Assembly: GCA_030323885.1 (NCBI GenBank) | Contig: JASIRB010001090.1 | Coordinates: 1-64,000 of the forward strand | Direction: 5' to 3' | Length of the DNA: 64,000 bases | Source of the DNA: Branchipolynoe longqiensis | Taxonomy: Eukaryota > Annelida > Polychaeta > Phyllodocida > Polynoidae | Translations under genes and position numbers: made by a program | Notes under the pieces: model-generated | Databases searched by the model: none | What the model was told of the DNA's origin: nothing | The model's input: only the letters and a program-made list of their open reading frames with translations | Shown here: positions 54,927 to 64,000 of the stretch, piece by piece | Layout of the letters: the number at the start of each line of letters is the position of its first letter | Numbering within the stretch: the first letter of the stretch is position 1

Positions 54927-55419
54927 GCCGGTGTTGCAGTTTTCGTGGCACACCAGTTTGCAAGGGACACATCCATTCAAATGCATTGTCAATGGCCATG
55001 AGTGAATCTTCATACAGAAGAAGTGAAATATCTCTACAACAAGACCACCTAGAAACAAATCCCTTGGCACAAATATAGAAAACATGTGTACCAACAAGAT
55101 TATATTAAATTGATAAGGGTAGGGTTCTGGATTTCTATTAATTTTGAATAAAACTAATGTTTTGCACTGCGCGTACCGTCAAACTCAAGGCATTGTCAAT
55201 GGTCATGAGCAATCTTCATCAGAAAATACAGCAAAAGTGAAATATCTCTAAAACCACACCACCTAGAAACAAATCGCTTAGTACACATATCGAAAATATC
55301 TTTACCAAAAACACTATATTCAATTTATAAGGTTAGTGATGATGCTGTTCGATTTTGATGCATGCACAGAAGCGATGTGTCCCTCGCAAACTGGTGTGCT
55401 GCTGAAACTGCAACACCGG
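54927..55419. mobile_element. MITE-like element, family K copy 3
   Basis: Inverted ends CCGGTGTTGCAGTTTTCG and CTGAAACTGCAACACCGG, extended by CACACCAGTTTGCAAGGGAC and its inverse. The interior has two tandem core units (CATTGTCAATGGCCATGAG, CCTAGAAACAAATC). Same ends as 9184-9655 and same core as 33927-34555. 55420-55934 after it holds AT-rich sequence with short TATATA tracts and no gene. Confidence 0.85.
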
Positions 55420-55934
55420 CTGGGTATATGCATCATCGAGCGCCCTGCAGTAGTACAGCCACCAACCAGGGACAAGTTCCCCCGCAAAGTGCTCGTCCTT
55501 ACACCTGCATATACATATACAGTATTGTATATACGTGGCTATATATATATGAACAGCATAGGTTAATAATACAAAGAAACCAGTGGAGCCTACATAGCTC
55601 CATTGTCTTGGCAATGGAAATTATACATACGGGGACATTTACTATGCAAATGTAAGGACATGTGACTGCATGGTGAACACAAATATATATTTGTTCTTTT
55701 ATTCCTATGATAATATTGACCATCTTTAGCCACCCTGCCCTTGTGGTCCTCTGTGTTACTGCATATCTACTCTTAAAAAGGTAATCTCTAAGCCTAGATC
55801 AGGACAACTGTAGCACCTCATATTCCCAGATGATCATCCTTTCAAGTATCTATACGGCTGAACAAGACTAATTTATAATGTTTCTCACATAAATGTGATT
55901 CCATTCTCATTTGAAACAACATAACATATATCTG

Positions 55935-56236
55935 ACAGAATGGTCGGTTTGAGGAAAGAACTTGCATTCCATGTACAAATTTGTGGGATCAAATCCCAAC
56001 TATATCGCATACATAATATAATAAATTGATGCTGGCGTTGATAGGGCAGGAACTGGTTTGTTGAATGCCAGTAAAATATGACCGAGTGAGATAATGGTTC
56101 ATGGTGCTGGTGTCATAGTTTCCCCACTAGGCAACATTGTAGTGCTGTCATGAATGAGTATGTGCTCTCCCAAGGTCGTACCTGTTTTGATATGAACATA
56201 TGTGTTGTTTCTGCTGAAAACCAAACAAAGAAATAT
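55935..56236 (+). mobile_element. Old tRNA-derived SINE
   Basis: A diverged head (GAATGGTCGGTTTGAGGAAA; B-box-like GGGATCAAATCCC), a body (TAGGGCAGGAACTGGT, ATGACCGAGTGAGATAATGG), and the core reduced to TTTTGATATGAACATATGTG with an AACC tail. It lies exactly next to the CR1-like upstream copy. Confidence 0.65.
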
Positions 56237-58400
56237 GCTATAGCGATACAGTGCAAGGTTAGAAGACAGTAGGCCCTATTGTTATTTAAGGACTACCCCC
56301 TTTCCCTCCCTCCCACCCAGCAATTAATCATGTCTGCTGCAGGATATAATTTCCCTACATATTTGATACACAATTAGTGGCTCTTCACTCGACCCTCTTA
56401 GATCGTGAGCATGCGGATGGATGCCAAAATGAGGTTCTTTACACAGCTTCAAAATATAGCCAGATGTAGCTCATACTGCTGTGTTACAGAGGCTCCCTTA
56501 TTTATGGCCCTGTCACATTACAACGCTTCTCGCCGGCGTGCGGCCAACGCGCAAAATAAGTTGTACACGTCGAGACACATCCAACTTTTTGGTGGCAGGG
56601 GAAAAGTTTGACGTTAGCGCAACGTGTTGGTAGCATGTGGCCAATGTGTATCGACGCGTGGGGGAAAACAAAAAAAAGAGGTTGACGGGCCTTCCTGATA
56701 TGACCTTAGATGTAGCTAGGACATAAAACAACAAAGCAACAGTTTGGCGCAACATGTGGGAACGACCCTCATGCGTGCATGCCGACTGCCTAGCATTCGC
56801 ATAATGTTATTCCAGCGATCTCGACGTCCCCCTAACGTGCCCATAACGTCCGCACCCACACGTTGGACACGTAGGCACACGTCAAAAGTTTTGTGCAAGC
56901 ACAGAACTTTTGATGCGCGCCGCCGATCCTCGCCAACCATTGCCATCCATCAGCGTGTACCAATGCGCACCTAACATGCGCGTAACACTTCCTGACGTGT
57001 CCCGACGTTCTGCCCCAAAACCACATACATCGACGCGTGTTGGCGAGAATCGTCGTAATGTGACAGGGCTATAAAGAGTAATAGGGGACATTTAAGCTGC
57101 ATAATATGACGAGAGCCTCATATGTGTTAGACCAATGTCACCCACTGTGCACTACCCTCAAAGGTGAAGCAAGTAACAAATCTTGGTTATTTTTGTGGAA
57201 GTGGTTTGCACCTTGTATGATATTTGTTTTAGCATTTCATTTCAGTATTTACTTTGCTCTGAATTATTGTATCACTAGCTTTCAAGGAATTTAAACTCAC
57301 CTATTGTATTCTGTCATCGTACCGCACTGACCTTTCACTTAGTGGCATATACTTCATGAATATGTACAATTGTTTATGGCCAGCATACCAGCATATTGAT
57401 ACTAAGGATCTACTTATATTTGGATGAATAAATCATCTCACCAAAAAGCTAAACTTTTGTGTGATGTCAGAATTGGAAAGGACGCTGGCTGGCTTCTCAT
57501 GTGGCAAGTTGTCGGCATAAACCCAAGCTAACTCAAAGCAATGAAATGATAAAGTAAGAACTCATCAGGTTCTCTGTAGAATTTAGCACACATTGGAATT
57601 GTGATTTAGATCGTAAGATATGTGCATTATATTCCTCCTTAACTATGTATTAGATTTGTATTCTGTGAAAAGTGCCTATTAAAGCAAACTTAGATCGTTT
57701 TCAGTTAAAGTCCTGAATACCAGCACCTTGTTCAGATTAAAGAGTTTGTATATCCATATGTTAACATACTTTTAATATAATTTTATGGTAAGAACATTTA
57801 TGGGAACAGAGGGACATTTTTTCTTTCATAGATTCACAAGTCTATATTAAGCGAGTCGTAGACTGAGTGCAGATTTCAAATATTTGCTCTAGAGACCCAT
57901 AATTCTATTCATTTCTTAGCAACCTGTTGTCCAGACTGCTTTCCTTTTCTTACAATATGCTTCTTAGCAACATGAGATTACATACATATGCATATATATA
58001 TGATATATATTATGTATGATAGGCTACATATATGATACATAATACATGATATATATAGGATGAGATTTTGTGTACGTAGAATGTTAGATAAAAGATTTAT
58101 ATCTTAATCAATAATATATTTGTTCAATTTTGGTATCCTAATTTTCAAACTGTAGTTGAAATGTATTGTAATAAAATAACCTATTCCAAAAGGGCACTCA
58201 CTACTTTGAACATGTGCCATGTGATTCACACTGATGTGTTTTGCTTTTACGCAGCTGGAATTTGTAAATTGTCCCACGTTTCATCTCATGTATCTTGGCA
58301 TGTTTGGTCCTAAAATGAGCATAAATGCATGTTCTGTTTAAACCATTGGACAATTTAATTAAATTTTGTAATTGTTGAACATGAGAATCATTAGCTCAAA
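56237..58400 (+). mobile_element. Upstream region of the CR1-like element (copy 2)
   Basis: Inverted, collinear copy of 25708-25158 followed by 21485-20480. It lacks the long-TIR element and so shows the empty site near 57350. It carries its own MITE at 56505-57071. Confidence 0.8.
56505..57071. mobile_element. MITE with about 30-bp TIRs, probable TA target duplication
   Basis: Left end TGGCCCTGTCACATTACAAC and right end GTCGTAATGTGACAGGGCTA are inverted copies, continuing to TTCTCGCC/GGCGAGAA. TA flanks both sides (56503-56504, 57072-57073). The homologous position at about 25430 lacks the element. The interior contains a SINE-core piece (TTCCTGATATGACCTTAGATG-like, 56692-56735), so the MITE was itself hit by a SINE. 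No ORF. Confidence 0.82.
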
Positions 58401-58670
58401 CGGCCATAAATGGATTTGATATTTTCAGCAATATCGATGAGGAGAGAAGGGGTGTGTGCATATATACTAAATGCAACCTTAATGCAGTCCCTCTAAATGT
58501 ACTCCTATGTAACTCAAAAGAAGCTTGTTGGATGCATCTACAGGTCACCCAACAGCGACAACAGTGTCCATGAGGAAACTCGAGAGTTGATCCAAAAGGC
58601 ATCAGCCCTAAACCACAGCGACCTCCTAATCATGGGAGACTTCAATTATCCAGAAATCAGTTGGCAAGCT
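58400..58670 (+). pseudogene. CR1-like endonuclease fragment
   Basis: Encodes the start of the same frame as 20471-20190: the equivalent of GFDIFSNIDEERRG, then KKLVGCIYRSPNSDNSVHEE and LLIMGDFNYPEISWQ. It keeps MGDFNYP, where the copy at 18873-20471 has MGGFNYP, so the catalytic Asp is retained here. It has one frame change near 58500 and stops abruptly at about 58670. Confidence 0.8.
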
Positions 58671-58679
58671 ATTGTAATA

Positions 58680-59210
58680 TCTTGGTGACTCGGCCGCCAG
58701 AGCCCCAGATACGACTTACTCTTCCCCAAGTGAGTTCTGACAACTGTCGGTCAGTTCCCACCTGATGCCCCTCTGAAACAAACTCCTTGCCACCAGTGCA
58801 GTTAGCAAGTGATCGTGAGAGGTTGGCGACCACTCTTCGACTGCCGCGCCAGGAGCGTGTGAATTTTGGTCGCCGGGGGGTCGCCGAGCACTCGCCGACT
58901 CGGCGATCAACCCCTCTAAACATCGGCGACCGCTCGGCACTGTTCGGCAACCGCTCGGCGACTGCTCAGCGACCGCTCAGCCACCACCGCACCAGGAAGA
59001 TCCGAATGTTGGTCGGTGACCGCTCCACGGTTGGTCGCCGACCAAGCTCCCTAAACATTGGTGAGAAGTCGGCCAGTGGTCGTCGAATGGTCGCCGACTG
59101 CTTGCAGGCCAAGTGATCGTCGAGCCAGTTGCGAGCAGTCGCCGAGCAGTCGCCTATGCGGCCGCCGGCCGATCGGTAACCACTCACCAACCGCTTATCG
59201 GCCGCATCTT
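58680..59210. repeat. GC-rich diverged repeat with GGTCGCCGA / GCGACCGCTCGGC motifs
   Basis: TCGCCGA, GGCGACCGCTC and GTCGCCGACC recur irregularly on both strands. The ends GACTCGGCCGCC (58687) and CGGCCGC (59205) might be short inverted termini. No coding frame is supported. Confidence 0.6.
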
Positions 59211-59375
59211 TGATTCAATGTAGCAAGTCGTTCACAGGGAGGTCGGCGGCATTTTGTAGGTAGAGTTATAGTAGGGGCATATGAGTTCATATGGGGCCAG
59301 GTATGTTGGGTCATAGTGAGGTCTGGCGATTGGGTCAATAATGGGGTCTAGGTTCTGATGGGGATAGATGTGGGG

Positions 59376-60080
59376 TCAGGTCGCGATACGGGCCCCAACC
59401 AAATAAAGTTGAGAGTGCCTGGGTCGCAGTAGTGAATGCGTCGGCCCGTATGTACTGGTGGACAGCGGTACTGCGCCAGTGGCCAATGTTCTGGACGTCT
59501 TTGAGGGTCGCACTGGCCCAGGAACAGGCCTGTGCCGCCCCCCTGCGGATGCTGTAGAGGGTATAGTGGGCGTAGTCAGCATAACCGCGTTGTGCAAGAG
59601 CAGCTCGGAGGAACAGGTGAGTGTTCGAGTCGTTAGCGGGCCCGCGTCCGGTGTTATGAATGCCGGGGCTCCCGGGGGGGGGCGGTGCGTCAAGGCGGCA
59701 TCGTGCTGCCAGGCGCGGACAGGGCAGTATCGGGAGGTCGAGATCCTAGGGATCTCAATGTTGTAGGCATCCAGGGCCGATCTTGATGTCTTTGAGGATC
59801 GGATGAACACGTTGAGGTGCGTGGCATGGTCCGTGACGTCCGAGCCCAGTATGGTATGTCCCAGGTTGTGCCTCCAGCCGGTCACGAGGAGGTTTCCTTG
59901 CCGGAGTAGGGTGAAGTAAGCGAGTAGGAGGCCGGAGGTCAGGAGGTGGGTGCGGGTCCCACGGCAGCGAGGTAGTCAACGACCTGTTTGAGATGTTGAA
60001 CCATCAGGCGACGCCGCCTGTTGTGCCACATGGAGTGAGGCCTTGAACACGCCCCATTTAATGGTCGACATGATCGATGG
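59376..60080 (-). pseudogene. Tyrosine recombinase remnant
   Basis: The minus frame reads GHTILGSDVTDHATHLNVFI, then RSSKTSRSALDAYNIEIPRI and CPVRAWQ. In a second frame it reads HYTLYSIRRGAAQACSWASA and HWRSTAVHQYIRADAF. As in the element at 25709-33849, the His-x-x-Arg box has Tyr first (LYSIRRG). The nucleophile Tyr lies in VHQYIR. Frameshifted near 59600. Confidence 0.8.
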
Positions 60081-60134
60081 GCAGCTGTAGTTCGACATCG
60101 CCCTGTAGTTCACTGGAAAATAGGGATATGTGCA

Positions 60135-61131
60135 TTAGATAGTCCATGATGGTCCCGGGTGCCGACAGGGCAGTGGCAAGGTGGGCAGCGTAGGAGGCGA
60201 TGTCCATATGGCTAGGATGGGGTGGATTGTAGGAGGCATCGGAGGCATGTCGGAGGAAGGTCCTGGTCTGAAATATTTTGTTCCGCCATGTCCCTTTGGC
60301 GAGTCCAGTTCGGGACAGTCGGATGATGTCCTGGTTGTCATTGCGTGTGCCTGGGGAGAGAGAGGCAAAGTTACGATCTCCCCAGGCAACACGCTGTCTT
60401 CAAGTATGTTGGAGTCGTGGCGGACCCTTATGCGGGTGAGGTCCATGTCGTCCACAAACCGGGACGCCCTCCGCCGGGCGAGGTCGTCAAATGGTGGCCT
60501 GCTCAGCGCGTTGGAGAAGGCGATGTCGACCCCGGGTTTGTGGACGACCCGGACCTCACAGGAGTTGAGGGCGGCGAAAGTCCAGACCGCCCTCGCGCAC
60601 GCGCAGAGGACTGGGTCCCTCCCTGCCTGAGCCGGCCGCAAGGACGATCTGGGAGGCCTGGTTGTCAGTGTTCACGATGATCACATAATCCTGTGGGTTC
60701 AGTGGGGTGAGGGTGTGCAGTGCGACTAGGAGGTTCAGTGCCTCCAGTTGGTGTATGGTGTAGTGGTTCTCGAGGAATTTGTGCGAGTACGACTCGGATA
60801 AGTAGCCGGCTGGGGAGTGGGCCCCCCGGATTTCAGGGAGGAGTCGCACTCGATTGTCCACTCGTGCTTGGGTGGTGGGCGCAGGAGGACGATGCCGTTT
60901 GAGGCCTTGGCGTACGTCAGGAACCAGGCAATGTCTTTCGTCATGTCGGCTGTGATGGGGTGTCTGCCGACGTGTGGTGCCTGCCTGAGGGCGTCGAGTA
61001 TGAGGTTCATGAACCTGCGCACGGAGCAGTTGCATCTGCGATGTTCTGCAGTCGTCCGACAAGGCGCTGCAGGTCCTTCCTCGACGCCCTGGCGCCAGTC
61101 GTCCACTTGCCGCATTCGTTGACCACCTCAC
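60135..61131 (-). pseudogene. RNase H and RT thumb
   Basis: Minus frames: LILDALRQAPHVGRHPITAD, then IAWFLTYAKASNGIVLLRPP, EWTIECDSSLKSGG (first RNase H acidic residue), and in other frames YTIHQLEALNLLVALHTL (Glu) and YVIIVNTDNQASQIVLA (Asp), then CEVRVVHKPGVDIAFSNALS. Several frame changes. Confidence 0.85.
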
Positions 61132-61185
61132 CGAGGTTCGGGGCAGGTATTTTCACTGTCATATCGTTGGTATCGACAGTGAAGC

Positions 61186-61716
61186 CTATCCTTCGAGGGT
61201 GCGAGTGAGGGGAACACACTTTTGGGGAGATAGGGCGAGTCCTAGGTCCGCTGCTAGCTGTATGGCGTTGACGTAGGCGCTCACCGCGTCCTGCTCAGTT
61301 GCCGCCACCCCGACGAAGTCGTCGAGGTAGCAGAGCAGGAAGTGCCTTTTGCGTTGCAAGAGGTGAATGACTGCGTTAGTGGTGCGGGCGCAAGCTATGG
61401 AGGAGGTGCGGCACCTGAACGTGTGGGCGAGGTCGAAGTACAGCTGCCCATCGATCGTTATGCCGAGCAGGGGGACCGAAAGGGGGCAGGTGCGGTGTTG
61501 TCTGTAGGCCCGTGGCAGGTCGATAGTCCATACGTAGGCACCGACCCCAGCCCATGTGATCTCGTCCAGGAGGTCAGAGATATTGGGAAGCGTGTACGTC
61601 ACCGGCCTGCCCTGGTAGAACCCTTTCCGGATGCCCGAGTTGACGCTCGCCCCCCTCGGGTAGCTCAGGTCGTCGGTATTCTTCTTGGGGCGGGTCATCA
61701 TCAGGCTGGTCTGCAC
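61186..61716 (-). pseudogene. Reverse transcriptase of DIRS-type element
   Basis: Minus frame: LMMTRPKKNTDDLSYPRGAS, TYTLPNISDLLDEITWAGVG, VWTIDLPRAYRQHRTCPLSV (motif A), TFRCRTSSIACARTTNAVIH and LLCYLDDFVGVAATEQDAV (YLDD box). Continuous through the palm, with a three- to four-codon deletion after KKNT compared with the element at 10538-11290 (TEERRIIVDLSYP). The thumb continues in another frame (61219-61007). Confidence 0.9.
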
Positions 61717-61796
61717 CCAAGGTGTGAAGGGGGGCTTGTCGAAGGGGCCGAGGAGGTCGCCCCACGCCGACTAGGTTTGGCGTACTTCCTCTCTTG

Positions 61797-62095
61797 AAGA
61801 TTTATACTGCCTATTATGGATAAGCCTGAATAGACTTGTTTTCACCATTAGACAGTTTGTCGATAGAAAGCCCAAGCCTACACTTTTACCGACCCAAGGG
61901 ATTTTTACCTCCCACACCACATAGACATGGTATGAGAGCAACTGGCCTTTGATGATGCTGTAAGTTATCCACAGCAGTGGAAATCCAAATTGGCAGAGGG
62001 AATGGGGAATTGAACCACCAACCTTCAGATTAGGAGTCTGACCTAGAAAACGTCAGACACTCTAATAACCACTCCGCCACAGAGAACCCATACCA
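61797..62095 (-). mobile_element. tRNA-derived SINE, second type
   Basis: On the minus strand the tRNA-like head GGTTCTCTGTGGCGGAGTGG starts at about 62092, with B box GTGGTTCAATTCCCC near 62010. A body follows (AATTTGGATTTCCACTGCTG, ACATGGTGTGG-like words) down to about 61800. Different from the SINE family with the CCTGATATGACC core. It separates the RT-leader domain from the RT of the surrounding element. Confidence 0.65.
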
Positions 62096-62099
62096 TGTG

Positions 62100-63592
62100 G
62101 TCGGGGTCCTCACTGTGGTTTGAGGTGGAGGGGACAGACGGGCCGTCGGCGGTATAGTCTGCCGGCCAGCCGTACTCCAAGAAGTCGACCAGCTCATCGT
62201 CATGGTAATTGGTGAGCAGCTCTCTCCAACGTTGTATATTGAGGTCAGAGGGGACTGGCACCCTGGTGGCTATATGGTCCAGTCCGTCTGACCTCGTCAT
62301 ATATATACATGTATATATCGTTTCTCCAGATGTGAGGCTGCAAGGGCCAGAATCGATCAAGGATGTTCCTATATGATAGTGGTGTGTGGGGCAGGTTGTA
62401 GGGTGGCGTTGGCTGTGTGGCGGAGTCGTTGGTAACGTCATCAATGTCTTCGGTGGCGTGCTCCCACTGGTGATAGGTGAGCAGCGCGTCTGAAGGTTCA
62501 GCATCGCTGGATTTGCGTCCATCGCTGGCTTACTGGTCGTGGGTGGCGGGCCAGGCGTGTGGCTGGACGCATGCCACAGTGGTTCGTGTCGGCTCGTATC
62601 GGACGATGACTCATGTCTTGCGTGGCGGGGGTTGGGGATGGGTGGGTGCAGGTGAGGGTGTAAGGCGGTGTAAGGCGCGTTAGCGGTGTGGCGGCGGACC
62701 GTGCTTGGTTGTGTGTCTGTGGTGCCAGGGGTTGCCACGGGTGTAGTTGGGGGTCAGAGGTAGGCTAGTCGGTGTGGTGGGTGTGGGCATTGGTGGGCGT
62801 GCATTCGTGTGGCTGACTTGGGCGCAGTCACGGCTTAGGTGTGGTGGTGAGGGGTGAGAGGGGGGGGGGGGGGTGGGGGGGTGTGGGGGTGTGGAGTGGT
62901 GGTATTGGGGGTGGTTGGGTTCGGAGGGGGTTGGGAGAAGTTGGAGTCGGGTTGGGGTGGGTTGGGTGCCGGGCAGGGGTCTGGTGGGGGTGGGTTGACG
63001 GGGCGGCCGTCCAGTGCAGACAGGTGCTGGGTCCCGGTCGTTAAGTTGTCGTTTGGGTTTTGGCCACTGGGGGCATGCCTTTGTCGCGAGGCACTGCAAA
63101 TGTCATTAACGTCTCTGCCGTCGGCTACTGGTCATTCCGGTTCATCGCCCGCCGCATCATTAGTGTCCGAGGTGGAGTTCAACGGTCGTTCCATTGTCTG
63201 ATGTGTGGCTGGCCGCCGTTGGTAATGGTCATTGGCGGTGCCGGTTTGGTGATTTGGGGAGCTGCTCGTGTCGGTTGCCCAGATGTTTTGGGTATGCGTG
63301 CGGCCGGGTCCTGGCTTGGCGGGAGAGTGCGGGGGAGGGGTAGCATCCCCACGCCGGGTTTTGGCGGGAACTGTGAGCTGCTTACTGTGTCGGTTGCGCA
63401 GGTGGGCTGGTGGTCAGCGCAGACACGTGTTATTTGGCGGAAGCCTGCGAGTGCGGGTCGGCAGGTTTTTTTTGGCGGGAGCTGCGGGAGGTGCGGGCCG
63501 TTCGCTGGTGATGGCTGCATCCATGGATATATATATCTACATAAACATATGTATAAATATGATGTATATAGGCGTCTATAGTATTTCTGCAT
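62100..63592 (-). pseudogene. gag-like Pro-rich region and RT-leader domain
   Basis: 62330-62130 encodes VPVPSDLNIQRWRELLTNYH followed by DDELVDFLEYGWPADY, a domain that often precedes RT in DIRS-type elements. Upstream (62340-63592) are minus frames very rich in Pro, Thr and Ser with GC-rich bias. No zinc knuckle is evident, and frames change at about 62690 and 63170. The functional assignment of the Pro-rich part rests on position only. Confidence 0.55.
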
Positions 63593-63639
63593 GCTAGGGC
63601 GTCATGAACACCAGATAATACCATAAACTCTCCCCAGTC

Positions 63640-64000
63640 ATTTCACGCCTGATGCCGCTCATAAAACAAGAGCCCTGCGCCAACGGTTCTACACTGCAGA
63701 CAGTATGCATGAAATTTTTACTAAGGTAAAACAGGAAAACATGTTAGCCTTTTTGAGGGCAGCTGGACTGTACCACCTCATATAGTTTACTAAATAGATT
63801 CTATCAATTATTAATAAAACTTTTCTTTTTCTATGCGAATTTGTTTCCCTTGACCACAAATATATGATGGTGAGCTTTCTAATTTAATGTGTGTCTATTG
63901 GCACATAATTGATTGTCTGCTTTTACATGTAAAAGCGATGGTTTGAACAAAAAACTAATATTTCTCGCCGTGAATATGGCCTATGCTGCCGACACGGCGT
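63640..64000 (+). pseudogene. 3' end of a second I-type non-LTR element
   Basis: Encodes HKTRALRQRFYTADSMHEIF, then KQENMLAFLRAAGLYHLI and a stop at about 63785, matching the C-terminus of the element at 37000-39735 (FYTADSLHDLF, FLRAPGLYHVI). The 3' UTR that follows matches 39500-39715 closely through GCCTATGCTGCCGACAC, right up to the window end. Upstream parts of this copy are missing: it is 5' truncated at about 63640. Confidence 0.88.

Larger units (their letters stand above)
59376..63592 (-). mobile_element. DIRS-type retrotransposon, GC-rich, decayed
   Basis: On the minus strand: a Pro-rich gag-like region (63592-62340), an RT-leader domain (62330-62100), a SINE insertion (62095-61797), RT (61716-61010), RNase H (61000-60400) and recombinase (60080-59376). 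Close in layout and motifs to 25709-33849 but more GC-rich. Terminal repeats are not recognised. Many frame changes. Confidence 0.82.

Noticed and set aside
56716..57091. Arg/His-rich ORFs on both strands near 56.9 kb
   Set aside because: They lie inside a MITE with inverted ends and have no recognisable domain.

Overview
The window looks like a piece of a repeat-dense invertebrate animal nuclear genome. A lophotrochozoan, perhaps a mollusc, is plausible, but the sequence does not settle the taxon. The reasons are GT-AG introns, tRNA-derived SINEs with a conserved 3' core, abundant tyrosine-recombinase (DIRS-order) retrotransposons, several non-LTR retrotransposon families, and long simple-repeat arrays. 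There are no operons, ribosome binding sites or other prokaryotic features. Almost every long open frame is either a transposon remnant or a frame through a tandem repeat.

Host genes. Only two convincing host genes are visible, and they are paralogs about 32 kb apart in the same orientation (14140-14802 and 46613-47247). Each has a signal-peptide exon, one intron of about 290 bp, and a second exon with a cysteine-rich chitin-binding type-2 (peritrophin-A-like) domain and a hydrophobic C-terminal tail that suggests GPI anchoring. They lie in a direct duplication (about 13950-16060 and 46390-53545). The second copy was later split by a DIRS-type element at 48371-53385.

Layout. 1-7220: two 15-bp minisatellites, one inverted on itself, with a tyrosine-recombinase fragment and an LTR-like unit between them. 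7600-11830: a decayed minus-strand DIRS-type element with later insertions. 13950-16060: gene copy 1 and flank. 16113-18812: a Ty3/gypsy pol remnant carrying a non-LTR fragment. 18873-21490: an unusual ORF fusing a CR1-like endonuclease to part of an I-type reverse transcriptase. 21491-25152: a 3.66-kb element with about 500-bp terminal inverted repeats and a 5-bp target duplication. 25709-33849: a second minus-strand DIRS-type element with split direct repeats, interrupted by a nested insertion (29241-33690) that holds a non-LTR reverse transcriptase and an inverted TG/CA array. 33850-34735: a SINE split by a MITE. 35110-39735: two non-LTR elements with RNase H, in opposite orientations. 39920-41755: an inverted minisatellite, a MITE and a SINE. 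41847-45551: a second 3.7-kb long-TIR element with a 5-bp target duplication. 46090-53545: gene copy 2 with its DIRS insertion. 54927-59210: MITEs, SINEs and a second copy of the CR1-like 5' region. 59376-63592: a third minus-strand DIRS-type element. 63640-64000: the 3' end of another RNase-H non-LTR element.

Common themes. DIRS-order elements from several lineages carry split direct repeats whose A unit starts with a short hairpin. Five solo units with the same hairpin plus terminal inverted repeats are scattered through the window, one of them present twice because of the segmental duplication. Three tandem arrays reverse strand once, head to head. Two long-TIR elements share the terminal sequence CAGGTTGG and 5-bp target duplications. 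The paralogous duplication gives true empty sites, which fix the boundaries of the complete DIRS element and of the first long-TIR element.
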